DNA of 6,426 nucleotides from NCBI GenBank assembly GCA_028287415.1, contig JAQBPS010000602.1, positions 1 through 6,426 on the forward strand. The letters are read 5' to 3'. This document shows, piece by piece, positions 4,387 through 6,426 of this stretch. Numbering within the stretch: position 1 is the first letter of the stretch; each line of letters begins with the position of its first letter. Position numbers and translations under genes: made by a program. Source of the DNA: Bacillota bacterium (GTDB lineage: Bacteria > Bacillota > Sulfobacillia > Symbiobacteriales > Symbiobacteriaceae). The notes under the pieces are model-generated. The model saw only the letters and a program-made list of their open reading frames with translations, was not told the origin of the DNA and did not search any database.

Positions 4387-6081
4387 ATGGATTCTGTCCT
4401 CGGCCTGGTCCGCCACTCCGGCAATGACAGCCTGTTCAAGGCGATCGAAATGGCATTGCTGGCAACAGTGTCCGGACAGCCGCTCCATTTGCACGCGGAG
4501 GGGCTGCGGGGCACCGGCAAGACCACGATCATGCGGGCGGTGCGGCGCGCACTGCCCCGCATCCGCCGTATCAAGCAGTGCCTTTACAACTGCGACCCGG
4601 CACAGCCACATTGCCCTGTGCACCGCGGCCTCACGTCGGAGGAGGTGGAGCGGCTCGGCGACGAGTGGGTCCCCATGCCCTTCCTCGAGATCTCGCACTC
4701 GGCCAAGGTCGGTACCGTGGTCGGCTCGATCAACCTGAGCAAGCTGGTCAGCCCTACCCAGCCGGAGGCTGCCCTGCTGCCCGGCACAATCCCGCAGGCC
4801 CACCGGGGCATCATCTTCGTTGACGAGATCAACCGCCTCGCCGAGACAGCGCCGGAACTGGCGGACGTCCTCCTGGACGTCATGGGCACCAAGCCCGGCC
4901 GCGTCCAGATCGAGGAGACCGGGCTGCCAGCCGTGGAGTTGCCTGTGCAGGTGACGGTCTGGGCCGCATCCAATCCGGACGAGGACCCGGGCCCCCTGGA
5001 GGACATCCGCCGGCAGCTGTCTGACCGCTTCGACTTCGTGATCTACACGGACCGGCCGGGCGACAGTTCGGTGGTTGAGCAGATTTTGGCGGACGGGGGC
5101 ACCGACTGGCACCGGCCCCTCTCCCCGGTTGATGAGATCGAGGCCGAACTCTTCCGCTCACATCTGACTGCCCGCGTGGCAGCCCTGCGGTCGGTCCAGG
5201 TGCCGAAGCAGCTGCGCCAGCACATCGCCGACATCTACAGCCGATTCAGCGTTGAGAGCCTGCGGGCCGTGCAGGCGATCCAGCTGGGCATGCGGCTCGC
5301 CGCCTGCCTGGACCAGCGGGACGAGCCAAACACGGAGGATCTTGCCCGGATTACGCCGTTGGCGCTCCGCCACCGCGTGGACCAGGAGACCATCAAAAAG
5401 GTGACCAATCATCTGTCGGCGCTCGCCCCCAGGCTGGAGGCGGGGCCTGCCGCCGCGACCGCCGCCAAGCCCCGGTTCCCGACAATCAGCTTCGGCGGTG
5501 CCGCCGTAGGTGCTCTGCCAAAGCAGTCCGGCGGACCGGACCCTGCTAGCGGCGAAGCCGGGGTGGACAAGCTCAGCCAGGGCGATTCCCAGCCGCTCCG
5601 GCATGACTGGGCCACGCAGTACCCGCCGCACCCCGAGGCGCAGGACGGCGGCCCGGACGGCTGGTTCGGCCGCACCCTGGCCGGGCTGCGGCGCAATCTG
5701 GGGCTGGGCCTGACTGACCCGGGACGGCGGGCGCAGGGTAGCTTCGGTCAGTCTGCCCGGGGCGGCCTCCCGCTGTCCGCCGGCGGCGGTGGTGCCCAGG
5801 CGGGGCTGAAATCGGTACGGCAGGGCCATCTCTACCGGCGGCTGGAGCCGCACCCGCCATACATGTCCGGCGGGTCGGGCTCGGGCGGCAGCGGCGGTAG
5901 CGGAGGCAGCGGTGGCACGGCCGGCGGGCAGCAGGCGGGGGCCGGTCCCGGACAGGCCCTACCGCAGATGGCCGATCCACTCCAGACGCCCCGGGTCGCA
6001 CCCCCGGCGCCGGCCCGGTCGATCGCAGACCTGGAGCCCCATGAGCTGATCCGGACGGAAGAGGAGCTGGGGCGCCGGTGA
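4387..6081 (+). CDS. ChlI/MoxR-like AAA+ ATPase with long Pro/Gly-rich tail
   Basis: The first 345 residues of this 564-residue protein match the magnesium-chelatase I-subunit (ChlI/BchI) type of AAA+ ATPase. Walker A is GLRGTGKT (39-46). A cluster with C65, C69, C76 and H79 follows. EISHSAKVGTVVGSINLSKL (101-120) corresponds to the conserved VVGSLDL block of ChlI. Walker B is GIIFVDEINRL (141-151, D146 E147). Sensor 1 is near WAASNPDE (192-199), RRQLSDRFD (208-216) holds the arginine-finger region, sensor 2 is SLRAVQ (291-296), and the lid ends with LALRHRV (325-331). All ATPase residues are present. Residues 350-564 are low complexity and probably disordered, with a Gly-Ser run at 494-510 and a charged end. 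There is no VWA domain or MIDAS motif. Such ATPases usually remodel a target with a VWA partner. No other chelatase or pigment gene is nearby, so pigment synthesis is unlikely. The stop overlaps the next ATG by one base. The substrate is unknown. Confidence 0.88.
   Translation: MDSVLGLVRHSGNDSLFKAIEMALLATVSGQPLHLHAEGLRGTGKTTIMRAVRRALPRIRRIKQCLYNCDPAQPHCPVHRGLTSEEVERLGDEWVPMPFLEISHSAKVGTVVGSINLSKLVSPTQPEAALLPGTIPQAHRGIIFVDEINRLAETAPELADVLLDVMGTKPGRVQIEETGLPAVELPVQVTVWAASNPDEDPGPLEDIRRQLSDRFDFVIYTDRPGDSSVVEQILADGGTDWHRPLSPVDEIEAELFRSHLTARVAALRSVQVPKQLRQHIADIYSRFSVESLRAVQAIQLGMRLAACLDQRDEPNTEDLARITPLALRHRVDQETIKKVTNHLSALAPRLEAGPAAATAAKPRFPTISFGGAAVGALPKQSGGPDPASGEAGVDKLSQGDSQPLRHDWATQYPPHPEAQDGGPDGWFGRTLAGLRRNLGLGLTDPGRRAQGSFGQSARGGLPLSAGGGGAQAGLKSVRQGHLYRRLEPHPPYMSGGSGSGGSGGSGGSGGTAGGQQAGAGPGQALPQMADPLQTPRVAPPAPARSIADLEPHELIRTEEELGRR
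5866..5919 (+). repeat. Gly-Ser codon repeat in the AAA+ tail
   Basis: Codons 494-511 of the AAA+ protein read SGGSGSGG, then repeated SGG and a final T. At DNA level the core is a degenerate 9-bp unit, GGN-GGN-AGC, repeated about three times (5884-5910). Varied third bases suggest either an old expansion or selection for a flexible linker, rather than very recent slippage. Confidence 0.8.
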
Positions 6082-6426
6082 TGGGTCTTGGGCCGACGCT
6101 GAGCCAGGTGCCATGGCATGAGAAGCTTCGTCGCACCCTCGCCAGACGTAGGGGTGCGCGGCTGGGCGAGGCTACCGTGGTGAGCCGTCACGTCCATGTG
6201 AGTGTATCCCAGAACCCCGAGGTGCTCAGTGTCGTGACGTCATCGGACGCCGGGCAGGCCTTCTATGGGCGCGGGGTTCCGGGCGAGATCATTCACCTGG
6301 ATATTTTCCACGCAGTGGCAGACGTCGACCACAGGCGCATTGCCGCTGCCCTCCGCAGTGCGCTGCCGCATCCGGATTCCGCTGAGGGCAAGCTGCTGCT
6401 GGACTACTTCGACCTGATGACCGGAA
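6081..6426 (+). CDS. Hypothetical protein, N-terminal part (runs off window)
   Basis: An open frame from the ATG at 6081 runs 115 codons without a stop to the end of the window. Its ATG overlaps the stop of the AAA+ gene (TGATG), and GAGGAG at 6061-6066 plus GGGGCG at 6069-6074 lie upstream, so translation is probably coupled. Codon use is GC-rich like its neighbours. The visible part begins with a basic stretch (KLRRTLARRRGARLG, residues 15-29), then a mixed alpha/beta-looking region with VVSRHVHVSVSQ (33-44), GEIIHLDIFHAVADVD (68-83) and a helix-like RRIAAALRSAL (85-95). There is no signal peptide, membrane segment, or VWA metal site (DxSxS) in what is seen. I do not recognise the family. 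Its position makes it the likely partner of the ATPase; a VWA domain could still follow beyond the window. Confidence 0.8.
   Translation, partial: MGLGPTLSQVPWHEKLRRTLARRRGARLGEATVVSRHVHVSVSQNPEVLSVVTSSDAGQAFYGRGVPGEIIHLDIFHAVADVDHRRIAAALRSALPHPDSAEGKLLLDYFDLMTG

Noticed and set aside
4351..5853. Several long - strand frames opposite the AAA+ gene
   Set aside because: The + strand product carries all AAA+ motifs in order. The antisense products are compositionally biased and lack domains and good start sites.
4387..6081. Magnesium chelatase subunit of bacteriochlorophyll synthesis
   Set aside because: No other pigment or tetrapyrrole gene is in the window, the N-terminus and tail differ from BchI, and ChlI-like ATPases are common in non-photosynthetic bacteria.

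Overview
The window reads as chromosomal DNA from a high-GC, endospore-forming Firmicute. Coding regions are GC-rich, but intrinsic terminators, purine-rich Shine-Dalgarno sites and sigma-A-like promoters look Firmicute. A close homologue of the Bacillus spore-coat kinase CotH points to sporulation. Symbiobacterium or a relative is my best guess; this is inference from gene content and base composition, not from a database match.

Layout, all genes on the + strand. (1) 1-1011: the last ten codons of a gene, by position secD, overlapping a complete secF by one base, closed by a strong intrinsic terminator. (2) 1012-1734: a monocistronic NUDIX hydrolase of the ADP-ribose pyrophosphatase type, behind an extended -10 promoter. 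(3) 1735-2898: a good sigma-A promoter, a hairpin-rich leader of about 125 nt, a cation diffusion facilitator (probable zinc/divalent metal exporter) and a terminator. (4) 2899-3196: an AT-richer spacer dominated by a 123-bp imperfect inverted repeat built from 9-bp units. (5) 3197-4276: CotH-family spore coat protein kinase. (6) 4277-6426: a ChlI/MoxR-like AAA+ ATPase with a Cys/His cluster and a long Pro/Gly-rich tail, overlapping by one base an unrecognised ORF that runs off the window.

The genes do not form one pathway. SecDF is housekeeping protein export, the NUDIX enzyme and the metal exporter are separate single-gene units, and CotH belongs to late sporulation. The least explained part is the last transcription unit: an apparently catalytic AAA+ ATPase with a linker like that of magnesium-chelatase D subunits but no VWA domain, translationally coupled to an unknown partner. 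The second most interesting part is the structured leader of the metal exporter, and the third is the 9-bp-unit inverted repeat.
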